From NCBI RefSeq assembly GCF_024713975.1, contig NC_091097.1:8178861-8242860 (forward strand): 64,000 bases of DNA. The letters are read 5' to 3'. The notes under the pieces are model-generated. The model was not told the DNA's origin. It made no database searches and was given only the letters and a program-made list of their open reading frames with translations. Both the position numbers and the translations under genes were made by a program. The DNA is from Paralichthys olivaceus (taxonomy: Eukaryota > Chordata > Actinopteri > Pleuronectiformes > Paralichthyidae). Shown piece after piece: positions 63,556-64,000 of the stretch; positions within the stretch are counted from its first letter, which is position 1, and each line of letters opens with the position of its first letter.

Positions 63556-64000
63556 CTGCATTAAAGGTAGAAATAGAGGAAAACATCAGCAAACTATTTA
63601 CCACCAGATTATCAGTTTCTCAAAGATGACAGAGGTTCGTTGTTATATTGGGGCAGGGGCTAGACACCCACCCACCCAGGTAATTTATCTGTTCCTGGCA
63701 GGCTCACTAATGCTAGAGACACCTTCTGTAAGCCTATATTTAAGCTGCAGCAATGGACAGTGATGTGTTTCCTGAACATTACAGCATGGAAACCTTTTCA
63801 AGTAATGACAGAAATTAAAACTATGAGCCTGAATATGAGCACAATGTCTCCTTTAAACTTCACTATGAGCTAATTGGCATTTGCAACATTCCGTCGCACG
63901 AGTCTCTTCAGTCAAGCTCAAATATTTAATCTCGAAAAACTGAATCATCTACCGTGCTGCACTATTAACGACATTTGTATTGCCCTGTCCCTGTGACATG

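Noticed and set aside
1-64000. CRISPR arrays, operons, phage or toxin systems
   Set aside because: No regular spacer arrays or prokaryotic gene organisation. The direct repeats seen are microsatellites and dispersed eukaryotic elements.
1-64000. tRNA or rRNA genes
   Set aside because: I saw no segment with convincing tRNA A/B boxes and cloverleaf or rRNA core words. A covariance-model scan would be needed to exclude small intronic snoRNAs.

Overview
This is a gene-dense vertebrate nuclear window, almost certainly from a ray-finned (teleost) fish. The evidence is long split genes with GT-AG introns, many dinucleotide microsatellites, teleost-type dispersed repeats, and a fish-style CNPase with a long acidic N-terminal extension (RICH type). 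There are no prokaryotic operons, CRISPR arrays or plasmid features.

Layout from left to right: (1) 1-20.6 kb, minus strand: complete acly (ATP-citrate synthase). I can place 27 coding exons giving 1092 aa, plus a probable non-coding first exon and CCAAT-box promoter near 20.44-20.65 kb. (2) 23.0-27.8 kb, minus: cnp/RICH, three coding-bearing exons giving 718 aa, plus a non-coding first exon. (3) 28.5-29.7 kb, plus: a broken non-LTR retrotransposon. (4) 29.9-31.9 kb, minus: a partial, internally deleted tandem copy of ttc25. Its first three coding exons are open and a stop lies in exon 4. (5) 34.35-37.63 kb, minus: ttc25/odad4, ten exons. (6) 38.1-45.6 kb, minus: complete dnajc7, 14 exons giving 493 aa. 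(7) 46.1-49.4 kb, plus: complete nkiras2, 192 aa, head-to-head with dnajc7. (8) 49.5-54.2 kb: gene-poor, with one pair of possible orphan exons. (9) 54.2-64 kb, minus: the 3' five coding exons of znf385c; its 5' end lies beyond the window.

The set acly, cnp, ttc25, dnajc7, nkiras2, znf385c is the gene neighbourhood of human 17q21.2. As I remember the human order, the cnp-ttc25 pair is inverted as a block here. The genes do not form one pathway: cytosolic acetyl-CoA supply, a brain/regeneration CNPase, ciliary outer-dynein-arm docking, an Hsp70/Hsp90 co-chaperone, a small GTPase restraining NF-kB, and a zinc-finger protein. They stay together by synteny, and one pair shares a divergent promoter.

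I found no new defence, toxin or mobile system. The most informative items are the ttc25 tandem duplicate with lineage-specific insertions in each copy, a 38-unit CA repeat starting seven bases inside an acly 5' splice site, the block inversion, and a candidate pair of unassigned exons near 52.6-52.9 kb.
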